A stretch of DNA of 64,000 nt from Corynebacterium sp. TAE3-ERU16 (GTDB lineage Bacteria; Actinomycetota; Actinomycetes; Mycobacteriales; Mycobacteriaceae): positions 310,001 to 374,000 of the forward strand of contig NZ_JAHUTN010000001.1 of NCBI RefSeq assembly GCF_019209935.1. The letters are read 5' to 3'. The notes under the pieces are model-generated. The model saw only the letters and a list, made by a program, of their open reading frames with translations, was not told the origin of the DNA and searched no databases. A program made the translations under genes and the position numbers. Shown here in pieces: positions 55,065 through 62,357 of the stretch; position 1 is the stretch's first letter, and every line of letters begins with the position of its first letter.

Positions 55065-55690
55065 CACTCCGCATCGGGTCCATGTTTTCGGGCTACGGCG
55101 GCCTGGACCTCGCCGTGGAGCAGGTGATGGACGCGGAGCCCGCATGGTTCGTGGAGTACGACGCCGCCCCCGCGAAAGTCCTCGCCCGCCACTGGCCCGG
55201 TATCCCCAACTTCGGCGACGTGACACAGATTGATTGGGAAGAAATGGGAAGAAAACCAGACCTAGTTGGAACCCAACGTATGTACGACCTCTACTGCCAG
55301 GGCATGTCTTTGGAACAGGTCGCAGCCCGTGAGGGCGTCACCAGGCAGACCGTCTACACCAGATTCAAACGGCGAGGGCTCGACCTCCGCCCCAGAAAGC
55401 CCGCCCTCCCATCCGTGATGTTTCAGGGGCGTCGCTACACCATCGGGGTCAACGGCTACTACCGCGCCACGGAAGGGGACCGAGAGCTTCTCCACCGCGC
55501 TGTTTGGAAACACCATCGCGGGGACATTCCCGACGGTTGGGATGTCCACCACATCGACCACGACAAGACCAACAACGCGGTGGAGAACCTGCACTGCCTC
55601 AGTAAAGCCGACCACGCTGCTTTGCATGCGTCGGAAAGGGGTGATGCCAGTGATAGCCGGATCGACGTATTGACCGCCGGCTATCCGTAG
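55061..55690 (+). CDS. Cytosine-5 methyltransferase N terminus fused in frame to an HNH endonuclease domain
   Basis: 209 residues. Residues 1-62 are the start of a C5 methyltransferase: RIGSMFSGYGGLDLAVEQ (motif I), VEYDAAPAKVLARHWPGIPN and GDVTQIDWEE. Residues 63-199 are foreign: an HTH-like segment (GMSLEQVAAREGVTRQTVYT), the GYYRATEGDRELLHRAVW strand and the HNH core GWDVHHIDHDKTNNAVENLH. Residues 200-209, RIDVLTAGYP, are methyltransferase again, leading to motif IV, but a TAG stops there. The gene is thus split by an HNH insertion. Confidence 0.8.
   Translation: MTLRIGSMFSGYGGLDLAVEQVMDAEPAWFVEYDAAPAKVLARHWPGIPNFGDVTQIDWEEMGRKPDLVGTQRMYDLYCQGMSLEQVAAREGVTRQTVYTRFKRRGLDLRPRKPALPSVMFQGRRYTIGVNGYYRATEGDRELLHRAVWKHHRGDIPDGWDVHHIDHDKTNNAVENLHCLSKADHAALHASERGDASDSRIDVLTAGYP
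55247..55657 (+). mobile_element. HNH endonuclease insertion in the methyltransferase gene
   Basis: About 411 bases (137 codons) interrupt the methyltransferase between its IDWEE and RIDVLTAGYP segments without breaking the frame. The insert encodes HTH plus HNH homing-type endonuclease domains. No intein splicing residues (start Cys/Ser, end His-Asn) are seen, and no intron core was recognised. Limits are from protein alignment by eye and may be off by a few codons. Confidence 0.6.
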
Positions 55691-55708
55691 CACCGTGCCA
55701 GCCGTTCA

Positions 55709-55734
55709 GCGCCGCAGGGCGCAGGAAAGGAACC
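55709..55734 (+). promoter_or_regulatory. Leader hairpin plus AGGAAAGGAACC inside methyltransferase reading frame
   Basis: GCGC-CGCAGG-GCGC (55709-55722), then AGGAAAGGAACC (55723-55734) directly before ATG 55736. In the methyltransferase frame the same bases encode FSAAGRRKGTDDE, a conserved segment after motif IV, so the signal is embedded in coding sequence. Confidence 0.45.
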
Positions 55735-55735
55735 G

Positions 55736-56122
55736 ATGACGAAAGACACCTATGGCCCTACGTGTGCGACGCAATTCGCGTGCTACGACCCCGGTACGTC
55801 GTCCTGGAAAACGTGGCCGGCCACAGGTCTCTGGGGCTCGATACCGTTCTCGGAGACCTGGCCGAAATCAGGTATGACACGCAATGGTGCAGCCTACGAG
55901 CTTCCGACGTCGGCGCCCCACACCATCGGGAAAGGTTGTTCATCCTCGCCACTCCTGCCGACGCCGACCGCGTCGGACTGGAAACGCAGCGACTCGCCAG
56001 CCGACCGGCGCCGCCGCTCACCTGGGATCACGACGGTCACGACCCACTGGGAGGGGCTGACGCAGCCACCGACGTCGAGCACGAACTTCGCTTGCGATGG
56101 GGAACAACTGCCGACGCCATAG
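55736..56122 (+). CDS. Phage protein overlapping the methyltransferase 3' part in another frame
   Basis: 128 residues with a strong start (ATG after AGGAAAGGAACC). TYGPTCATQF, YDPGTSSWKTWP, ETWPKSGMTRNGAAYELPTS and LLPTPTASDWKRS are motifs that recur in phage proteins annotated beside or within cytosine methyltransferases. It overlaps the methyltransferase C-terminal frame from 55762 to 56122. Both frames look like real protein; this one has the better translation signal. Function is unknown. Confidence 0.55.
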   Translation: MTKDTYGPTCATQFACYDPGTSSWKTWPATGLWGSIPFSETWPKSGMTRNGAAYELPTSAPHTIGKGCSSSPLLPTPTASDWKRSDSPADRRRRSPGITTVTTHWEGLTQPPTSSTNFACDGEQLPTP

Positions 56123-56412
56123 CCCACTGGGCACGCATCCACGGCGAACCACCCCCCATCATCGTCGACCACATCGCCGGCTACGCCCACGAAGCCATCC
56201 TCGGGCACCGATTCCCCGACATACGGCCCGGCATAAACCCCGCGTTCGTGGAGTGGATGATGGGCCTCCCCGAAGGGTGGGTCACCGAAACCCCCGGGCT
56301 CGGGCGCTCCGACCAGCTCAAATGCCTCGGGAACGGAGTGTGCCCACCCCAAGGAGCAGCCGCCATCCGCCACCTACTCGAAAGGACCACACATGGCCCG
56401 CACTCTCGCTGA
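55762..56412 (+). CDS. Cytosine-5 methyltransferase, C-terminal part
   Basis: 216 residues from a GTG; the methyltransferase reading actually extends back to 55696 (CQPFSAAGRRKGTDDERHLW, motif IV with the catalytic Cys) without a start codon. VVLENVAGH is motif VI, VGAPHHRERLFILA motif VIII and QLKCLGNGVCPPQGAAAIR motifs IX-X. It is separated from the N-terminal part by an HNH insertion, a TAG and an extra eight bases (55688-55695) that shift the frame. Unless the parts are rejoined, the enzyme is probably inactive. Confidence 0.75.
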   Translation: MCDAIRVLRPRYVVLENVAGHRSLGLDTVLGDLAEIRYDTQWCSLRASDVGAPHHRERLFILATPADADRVGLETQRLASRPAPPLTWDHDGHDPLGGADAATDVEHELRLRWGTTADAIAHWARIHGEPPPIIVDHIAGYAHEAILGHRFPDIRPGINPAFVEWMMGLPEGWVTETPGLGRSDQLKCLGNGVCPPQGAAAIRHLLERTTHGPHSR

Positions 56413-56851
56413 TCTCCCGATCGACCAGTGGCGCGGCCTATACATCCGCGACCCCCAGGGCCGCCAGGGGCAGATCTGCCTTAAACCTCGCTTGGAGCGC
56501 TACGGGCTGCTGCTCGTCTGGTACACCCTCCGCGCCAGCTTCTACACGCGACCCCGCGGCCTCTATGCCCTAACCCTCCGCCCCGGCGAATCCCGCACCA
56601 TCCCCATCATCGACGACCCCGACGGAGACACCATGACCAGCACCGACCCCGCCGAACACCGACGCGCCGCAGACGCTGCTTTCGCCACCGCCGCGGCCAT
56701 CAACACATACGTGGACGCCCTGATGACGCTCAGAAACCCCGACAGTAGACACCTCATGGAAGAACTCGGCTCCTCCGCCGACCGCTACCAGCACTACGGT
56801 CGCGGCCACCTCCGCACCGCCCGCCAACTCGAACAGGAGGCCACGGAATGA
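56393..56851 (+). CDS. Phage protein with one LADLP-QW-type module
   Basis: 152 residues. Residues 4-60 begin TLADLPIDQWRGLYIRDPQG and end LYALTLRPGES, a small barrel-like module also present in the proteins at 56848 and 60272. The C-terminal half is helical (AADAAFATAAAINTYVDALM). ATG 56393 has GAAAGGACC upstream and overlaps the methyltransferase end by 20 bases. The role is unknown. Confidence 0.6.
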   Translation: MARTLADLPIDQWRGLYIRDPQGRQGQICLKPRLERYGLLLVWYTLRASFYTRPRGLYALTLRPGESRTIPIIDDPDGDTMTSTDPAEHRRAADAAFATAAAINTYVDALMTLRNPDSRHLMEELGSSADRYQHYGRGHLRTARQLEQEATE

Positions 56852-57228
56852 CCACTCGGCTTGAGATGCCCGGTGGCCAGCGCCTCGGGGCATGGGTGAA
56901 AGACCCCCACGGGGAGATCGGGTACATCACCGGTTTCTACGGCAGCGACGTGCACGTCGTGTTCCCGGAACTCGGGCACATCGTGGAGATCTGCGACCTC
57001 GCGGAACTCACCCTCGTAGACCGCCCCCGCGTGGACCTCCCCGGGGTCGGGGAACCCGCCGGGCACTGGGAATACGAGGCGTTGACGCTATCGACCCGCG
57101 ACGGATCAGTGATCGGTGGTGGGTCGTTCGGTGATGCCAGTGAAGCATGCGCGGCGTTCGTGCGCGACACGCCACACACCGCCATGCGCCGCCGGTGGGT
57201 AACCGACTGGGAGCAGGTGGAACCGTGA
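56848..57228 (+). CDS. Phage protein with one related barrel-like module
   Basis: 126 residues, ATGA overlap with the preceding gene. GQRLGAWVKDPHGEIGYITG, then HVVFPELGHIVEICDLAELT matches the LADLP module in spacing and its LTLVD ending. The second half (WEYEALTLSTRDGSVIGGGS) is a separate domain ending in acidic and aromatic residues. The role is unknown. Confidence 0.6.
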   Translation: MTTRLEMPGGQRLGAWVKDPHGEIGYITGFYGSDVHVVFPELGHIVEICDLAELTLVDRPRVDLPGVGEPAGHWEYEALTLSTRDGSVIGGGSFGDASEACAAFVRDTPHTAMRRRWVTDWEQVEP

Positions 57229-57710
57229 GTGCCCCCGTTCTCGACGTCACAAGCGGAGCCCGGATGATGTGGTTCGACCCCGCCGATGGGCGAGCAATCT
57301 TCGCCGACAACCGGCAAGAAACACACACCCTGTGCGACGGACGCACACTCACCATCGACCCGGATGTGTGCTGCGACTTCCGCGCCCTGCCCTTCCCCGA
57401 CGACACCTACCGACTGGTGGTTTTCGACCCGCCTCACCTCGAAAAACTCGGCAAAACATCCTGGACACACGCCAAATACGGAGCACTGTTCCCGACATGG
57501 CGTGACGATCTCGCCGCAGGTTTCCGCGAGTGTTTCCGGGTATTGAAACCGGGAGGAACGTTGATCTTCAAGTGGAACGAGGTTCAGATACCGACGAGCA
57601 CAGTTCTGTCTCTAGCACCGTGCCCGCCACTGTTCGGTCACCGGAGCGGTAAGGCATCACGCACTCACTGGGCTGCGTTCCTGAAACCAGAAACAGAGGT
57701 GGAGTCGTGA
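57225..57710 (+). CDS. Class I SAM-dependent methyltransferase
   Basis: 161 residues from a GTG overlapping the preceding stop. VLDVTSGARMMWFD is the SAM-binding motif I region; VVFDPPHLEK is the DPP-type catalytic motif IV; GFRECFRVLKPGGTLIFKWN is the typical motif after it, and LFGHRSGKASRTHWAAF ends the fold. DPPH in place of DPPY or NPPY points to an N-type nucleic-acid methyltransferase. It may protect phage DNA. It overlaps the dnaB-like gene as GTGA. Confidence 0.8.
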   Translation: MSAPVLDVTSGARMMWFDPADGRAIFADNRQETHTLCDGRTLTIDPDVCCDFRALPFPDDTYRLVVFDPPHLEKLGKTSWTHAKYGALFPTWRDDLAAGFRECFRVLKPGGTLIFKWNEVQIPTSTVLSLAPCPPLFGHRSGKASRTHWAAFLKPETEVES

Positions 57711-59029
57711 CGGGCCGTCCGCCGCCTCATGACCCGGACGCCGAACAAGGAGTCCTCGGAGCGCTACTCCTCGCACCCGACACCGTGACACAGGTCGTTG
57801 ACCGGCTCGAACCCGGGGACTTCTACCGGCCCGCGCACCAGATCATCTACCAGGTAGTGCTGGATCTGTTCGGCTCGGGTGAGCAGATCGACCCGATCAT
57901 CGTGTCGGGCCGCCTGGACCGCGCCGGCGACCTACAGCGTGCTGGTGGCGCCCCATACCTGCACACGCTCATGGAGTCCTGCCCATCCCCGGGGCACGCC
58001 GCCCACTACGCGCAGATAGTCGCCGAGAAGTCGTTGCTACGCCGTGTGATCACCGCAGGGCAGGAAGTCATCCGGCTCGGCTACGACTCAGGCGACACCG
58101 AACCCGACAAGATCCTGGACCTCGCACAACAAGAGCTGTTCTCCATCTCGCAGCGGCGGGCCACAGCCGAATACGTACCCCTCGCCGACCTCGTACAACC
58201 CACCATGTTGGAGCTCGAGGACCTGCACCGCAACGGAGGACTCGCCACCGGCGTCCCCACCGGGTTCACCGACCTCGACCAGCTCACCAACGGCCTCCAC
58301 GGCGGGCAGATGATCATCGTCGCAGCCCGCCCTGGCGTGGGTAAATCGACCCTGGCGCTGGACTTCATGCGCTCGTGTTCTATCGCCCACGGGAAACCCT
58401 CGGTGCTGTTCTCGTTGGAGATGTCGAAGTCGGAGATCGTGATGCGGCTGCTCTCGGCCGAGGCCGGCGTGGATCTTGCCCGCATGAGGTCCGGGCGCAT
58501 GACAGACCGCGACTGGGAACAACTCACCCGCCGTGTTCCCCGCGTCGCGGACGCTCCCCTGTACATCGACGACTCCGCGACCCTGACGATGATGGAGATC
58601 CGGTCCAAAGCCAGGAAACTCGCACAACAACAGGACCTCGCCCTGGTGGTCGTGGACTACCTGCAGCTCATGAGCTCAGGTAAGCGCGTCGAGTCCCGGC
58701 AGCAGGAAGTGAGCGAGTTCTCCCGACAGCTCAAACTCCTCGCCAAGGAGATCGACGTCCCCGTGGTGGCGATCTCGCAGCTGAACCGCGGCCCCGAGTC
58801 ACGCACCGACAAGCGCCCCCAACTAGCGGACCTCCGCGAATCCGGGTCCCTCGAGCAGGACGCCGACATGGTCATGCTCCTATACCGGCCCGACTCGCAG
58901 AACCGCGAGGATCCGCGCGCCGGCGAGGCCGACATCATCCTCGCCAAGCATCGCGGCGGCCCCATCGGGACTATCCCCGTCGCCCATCAGTTGCACTACT
59001 CGCGGTTCGCCGACATGGCACGCGGGTGA
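57707..59029 (+). CDS. dnaB: Replicative DNA helicase, DnaB type
   Basis: 440 residues. N-terminal domain: HDPDAEQGVLGALLL. RecA-like helicase domain: ARPGVGKSTLALDFMRSC (Walker A), SLEMSKSEIVMRLLSAEAGV, ALVVVDYLQLMSSG (Walker B), ISQLNRGPE and EQDADMVMLLYR. It is a phage-encoded copy, to be loaded by the initiator at 50003. No loader (DnaC or P-like) gene was recognised. GTG start overlaps the upstream TGA. Confidence 0.97.
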   Translation: MTGRPPPHDPDAEQGVLGALLLAPDTVTQVVDRLEPGDFYRPAHQIIYQVVLDLFGSGEQIDPIIVSGRLDRAGDLQRAGGAPYLHTLMESCPSPGHAAHYAQIVAEKSLLRRVITAGQEVIRLGYDSGDTEPDKILDLAQQELFSISQRRATAEYVPLADLVQPTMLELEDLHRNGGLATGVPTGFTDLDQLTNGLHGGQMIIVAARPGVGKSTLALDFMRSCSIAHGKPSVLFSLEMSKSEIVMRLLSAEAGVDLARMRSGRMTDRDWEQLTRRVPRVADAPLYIDDSATLTMMEIRSKARKLAQQQDLALVVVDYLQLMSSGKRVESRQQEVSEFSRQLKLLAKEIDVPVVAISQLNRGPESRTDKRPQLADLRESGSLEQDADMVMLLYRPDSQNREDPRAGEADIILAKHRGGPIGTIPVAHQLHYSRFADMARG

Positions 59030-59041
59030 GAAAGGAACACC

Positions 59042-59611
59042 ATGAAAGCCACACCAATCCAGCACGATCTTGTCACCGGCGACGGCCCGGAGCCATTCCA
59101 GGTCAGCCGCGTCATCTGGAAACGCGACGACGGTACCCGATTCCTGACCTGCTCACTCGTGTGCGAGGCCATGAGCTTCACCGTGGCGATGACGGTGCGC
59201 CGCCCGGAGCAGGTCCTCGCACTGGTGCCCGGCCCTGTACGCCACGCGGACGCCGTCAGGGCCGCAGGGTACGAACCGGCCCGAAGCCCTGGGGCTCCCC
59301 GCCGCCACCGTATGTGCCCCGACGGTGGGTTCACGGAGGTGGATCGGCCCCGCCCGATGCTGACCGCCGCTGACCTGGACCCGGCTGATCTGCTCGGCGC
59401 CGTCGTGATGGATGACGCCGACCGCGGCCCCGGGTACATCGCAGTCCACGACCCGGACGAAGGGATGTGCGTCATCATCCACCCGGACACCCGCGGGGTG
59501 TCGATTTACCGGCAGGACGCCTTGCGGTACCTGATCGTGCTTGATGCCCCAAGAGTGTACGTGCCTCGCACACTCGCAGCCCCCTACAAAGCCAAGAAAG
59601 ACAACCGATGA
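59042..59611 (+). CDS. Phage protein of unknown function
   Basis: 189 residues starting MKATPIQHDLVTGDGPEPFQ. Strand-rich with an RTVDRPRP-like Pro/Arg centre; no motif recognised. ATG 59042 follows GAGAAAGGAACACC. It is 12 bases after the helicase stop and overlaps the next gene as ATGA, so it belongs to the replication operon. Confidence 0.6.
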   Translation: MKATPIQHDLVTGDGPEPFQVSRVIWKRDDGTRFLTCSLVCEAMSFTVAMTVRRPEQVLALVPGPVRHADAVRAAGYEPARSPGAPRRHRMCPDGGFTEVDRPRPMLTAADLDPADLLGAVVMDDADRGPGYIAVHDPDEGMCVIIHPDTRGVSIYRQDALRYLIVLDAPRVYVPRTLAAPYKAKKDNR

Positions 59612-59958
59612 GTAACGACCCCGCCGAATCGGTGACCGTGATTAAGAACCCGCTCTGGTGCTGGCCCATCAAGTGTGACACCTGCGGAACCCCACCCACC
59701 GGTGACTTCTACCTGCAGGATTGGACAAACGAGTGCACCGGTGGACGGCTGCTCACCTTGTTCTGCACCGACTGCTACCACGCCACCGAATACGTCCCCG
59801 GCCCCCCCGCCGAACCTGCCGACACCCGCCGCGCCCTCACCCAGTGGGCCGAGGGTGTCATCTCTCACGCTGAGGCTGGCGACCCCACCGACCCCGATGA
59901 AGAAGCCGCCGCGGACGCCTACCTGGCCCGCGCACTCACGAAAGGAGCCACACCATGA
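59608..59958 (+). CDS. Small phage protein with two CxxC pairs
   Basis: 116 residues. CDTCGTPPTGDFYLQDW and FCTDCYHATEY give a four-cysteine zinc site. The C-terminal half is acidic and helical. ATGA overlaps on both sides. It may bind nucleic acid or protein; function is unknown. Confidence 0.6.
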   Translation: MSNDPAESVTVIKNPLWCWPIKCDTCGTPPTGDFYLQDWTNECTGGRLLTLFCTDCYHATEYVPGPPAEPADTRRALTQWAEGVISHAEAGDPTDPDEEAAADAYLARALTKGATP

Positions 59959-60251
59959 CCAGCACCTACCCTGCGGAGCACGCCCCGTTCCCGGACTTGC
60001 ACGGGGACTTCACCACACGCATGACGACTGCATACGCCTGGCGCTGCCGGGAGGTAGAGCACCTGAAACCGTACCTGCCGGACGAACCGATCCAGAACGT
60101 CGAGCGCGGTGACCGGCACGAAATCGTGCATCTGCACCCCGACCTCGCCGGGTTGACCAAGGACCAAAAGATCGCCATCGCCGCACCCGGCGAATGCTAC
60201 TTCGGCGCACACCTCGACTCGCCCACCGCAGTACACCTCTACACCGACTAG
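59955..60251 (+). CDS. Small phage protein of unknown function
   Basis: 98 residues starting MTSTYPAEHAPFPDLHGDF. The centre YAWRCREVEHLKPYLPDEP is followed by HEIVHLHPDLAGLTKDQKIA. ATG overlaps the preceding stop as ATGA. No family was recognised. Confidence 0.55.
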   Translation: MTSTYPAEHAPFPDLHGDFTTRMTTAYAWRCREVEHLKPYLPDEPIQNVERGDRHEIVHLHPDLAGLTKDQKIAIAAPGECYFGAHLDSPTAVHLYTD

Positions 60252-60271
60252 ACCGACTAGAAGGACCACCC

Positions 60272-61147
60272 ATGACGCTCACACCACAGGAGGCCCGCGA
60301 ACTCCTCGCAGACCTCGAAAAACCCGCACTCGAACGCGAAGCACGCGAATACCGCGTAAAGACCCCAGCCGGTACCAGCTGGGGAAACAGCATCCACGCC
60401 AGCTTCTACGAGGCCGCCGCCCACCTCCCCGAACTCCTCCGCTTCTACGCCGACAACGCCCCCGACGAGAAGCCCCGCACACTCGCTGATCTCCCAGAAG
60501 AGCAGCGGATCGGCGCTCGCATCGAGGACCCGCAGGGGGATAAGGGTGAGATCGTCGGAATTGAACCTAGGCCCAGCGGGAGGTACTGCATCAGATTCGA
60601 CCATGCTCCGCAGTACATCTATCACCCGTGGGGCCCTGAGGAACTGACGGTGCTCCCCTCCACGAATGCGGAGGAGGACCCCGACGAGAAGCCCCGCATC
60701 CTCGCAGACCTGCCGGTGGAGCAGTGGCCGGGTACGCGGGTTGCTGACCTGGACGCCGACGAAGGCGAAGCACTCGGAAGACTCGACTGCAGCGATACCG
60801 AGTGCTGTGTCCGCTTCGACCGCAGGCCGACGGAGGTCTACTCCTGGTCAGCGCGGGATCTCACCCTCGTGGACACCACCAGCGCTGAGGACACCACCGT
60901 GGAGTGCGGCACCGAGGAGATCACCGGCCCCAGCACCCTCGCGGACCTGGACGTCGACGACTGGCCCGGCTGCTACATCGAGTACGACGACGGCAAGAGC
61001 GTCAAGATCACCAGAGCCACCAACCTCCCCAACGGGACCCACTGGATCCGTGCACGCCGCGGCCAGATCACCTACGGCATCCCCCTCACCACGACAGAAG
61101 CCGCACGGACCCTCATCCTCGGGCGGGGCAGTGATCGCGGTGAGTAG
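60272..61147 (+). CDS. Phage protein with three LADLP-type modules
   Basis: 291 residues. After a helical N terminus (about 65 residues) three similar modules occur at residues 69-130, 142-201 and 221-285, starting RTLADLPEEQRIGARIEDPQ, RILADLPVEQWPGTRVADLD and STLADLDVDDWPGCYIEYDD. The first two end with EELTVL and RDLTLV. Related single modules are found in the proteins at 56393 and 56848. The fold looks like a small beta barrel; the role is unknown. ATG 60272 has AAGGACC upstream. Confidence 0.65.
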   Translation: MTLTPQEARELLADLEKPALEREAREYRVKTPAGTSWGNSIHASFYEAAAHLPELLRFYADNAPDEKPRTLADLPEEQRIGARIEDPQGDKGEIVGIEPRPSGRYCIRFDHAPQYIYHPWGPEELTVLPSTNAEEDPDEKPRILADLPVEQWPGTRVADLDADEGEALGRLDCSDTECCVRFDRRPTEVYSWSARDLTLVDTTSAEDTTVECGTEEITGPSTLADLDVDDWPGCYIEYDDGKSVKITRATNLPNGTHWIRARRGQITYGIPLTTTEAARTLILGRGSDRGE

Positions 61148-61409
61148 CCGGAAACCGACGCGCCCCCACCGGCGGCACACTCAACGCCGCACCAACTCGG
61201 AAACCCTCGCCGTGTTCGCGGACCTCCTCCGCGCCACACCCGGCCAATGGCTCCCCATCCCCACGAAAACCACCCACCCCTCCAACCTCGTCAACGTCCA
61301 ACGCCGAGGCATGAACCCCCACCTCCCCACCAGCGAGTTCGACACCCGCGTCGAGAACCACGTCGCCGTCGCCCGCTACAACCCCCGAAAGGACACCCCT
61401 CATGGCTGA
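61140..61409 (+). CDS. Small phage protein of unknown function
   Basis: 89 residues from a GTG (an in-frame GTG at 61131 is possible). Basic N terminus, then [20 protein letters not shown] and [20 protein letters not shown], suggesting a small DNA-binding fold. It overlaps both neighbours by eight bases and precedes the SSB gene. Confidence 0.55.
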   Translation: MSSRKPTRPHRRHTQRRTNSETLAVFADLLRATPGQWLPIPTKTTHPSNLVNVQRRGMNPHLPTSEFDTRVENHVAVARYNPRKDTPHG

Positions 61410-61929
61410 GGAAACCACCATCACCGTCGTCGGCAACCTCGTCGCAGACCCCGAACTCCGATACACACCCGCCGGCGCCGCCGTCGCAAACATGCGCGTC
61501 GCCTCCACCCCACGCCGCTACGACGCAGACTCGAAACAGTGGGTCGACGGAGAAGCCCTGTTCCTCACCTGCAACGTGTGGCGACAAGCCGCCGAGAACG
61601 CCGCCGAGTCCCTCCACAAGGGCATGCGCGTCATCGTCAACGGGCGGTTGAAGCAACGCACATTCGAGACACGAGAGGGTGAGAAGCGCAGCGTGTTCGA
61701 GATCGACGTCGACGACATCGGCCCGTCCCTCAAGTACGCGACCGCCCAGGTGGAACGCTCCACCCGCCCCTCCTCCACCGGCTCCGGATACGGGGGCGCC
61801 TCCGGTGGAGGGAACACCAGCTGGGGTCAGGGGAACAGCCAGAACACCGGTGGATTCGGGTCCGAAGCAACAAACAGCGGCGGATGGTCACAGACCAACA
61901 AAACCACAGACGAGGAACCCCCGTTCTAA
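61402..61929 (+). CDS. ssb: Single-stranded DNA-binding protein
   Basis: 175 residues. The OB-fold domain (residues 1-112) includes [37 protein letters not shown] and [18 protein letters not shown] Gly/Ser/Asn-rich linker follows and the end is the acidic tip DEEPPF that binds partner proteins. It serves phage replication and the Sak4-like recombination protein. Confidence 0.97.
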   Translation: MAEETTITVVGNLVADPELRYTPAGAAVANMRVASTPRRYDADSKQWVDGEALFLTCNVWRQAAENAAESLHKGMRVIVNGRLKQRTFETREGEKRSVFEIDVDDIGPSLKYATAQVERSTRPSSTGSGYGGASGGGNTSWGQGNSQNTGGFGSEATNSGGWSQTNKTTDEEPPF

Positions 61930-61936
61930 CCCCGGA

Positions 61937-61942
61937 TATATT
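61937..61942 (+). promoter_or_regulatory. Possible -10 box after ssb
   Basis: TATATT just after the ssb stop matches the -10 consensus at five of six positions. No -35 box is evident. It could drive the small gene at 62038. Confidence 0.35.
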
Positions 61943-62037
61943 CGAACACCCGTACGAGTCGCCCGAGCGTGTTGTACGATCGGGCCACACGGGCCGAGAC
62001 GCAAGACCCTCGGGAGATTCGGACGGGAGACCACCAC

Positions 62038-62214
62038 TTGAACGCAGACACCACACCACAAAGAACCGCTGTTGAGCACTATAGGGACGACAACCCGAAC
62101 GACCCGTACGAGTGCATCACAATCACACACGGCGACCACAGCTTCGACCTGAACAGAGAAGAAGCCACCACGATGATCCGTGATCTTCGACGATCCATCG
62201 AACACTTCACCTAA
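62038..62214 (+). CDS. Small acidic phage protein
   Basis: 58 residues from a TTG preceded by GGGAG; a GTG at 61969 in the same frame gives 81 residues but lacks a ribosome-binding site. YECITITHGDHSFDLNREEA and TMIRDLRRSIEHF look like a strand-strand-helix unit. Function is unknown. A hairpin terminator follows. Confidence 0.5.
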   Translation: MNADTTPQRTAVEHYRDDNPNDPYECITITHGDHSFDLNREEATTMIRDLRRSIEHFT

Positions 62215-62230
62215 CCGTCGGCATGCACCC

Positions 62231-62280
62231 AAACCACCCCCGATAGTGTCCACTAGACACATACAGCGCGGGTGGTTTTC
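62231..62280 (+). terminator. Terminator ending the replication transcript
   Basis: AAACCACCC (62231-62239) pairs with GGGTGGTTT (62270-62278), followed by TTC. The loop contains a second hairpin GTGTC-CACTA-GACAC (62246-62260). Confidence 0.65.
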
Positions 62281-62357
62281 TCATACCACCCCCACCCCCG
62301 ACGAGTGCGAGAATGAGATAAACACCCCACCCCGCACCACCGGAGACGCCACCCCTT

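Noticed and set aside
55247-55657. Intein or group I intron in the methyltransferase
   Set aside because: Intein splicing residues are missing at both ends, and no intron core pairing was recognised; methyltransferase codons resume right after the HNH part, so a plain insertion is the simplest reading.
60666-61139. Upstream extension of the small gene before ssb
   Set aside because: The frame is open back to 60666 but is Ser/Pro/Arg-rich and antiparallel in phase to the module protein; only the part from 61140 looks like protein.
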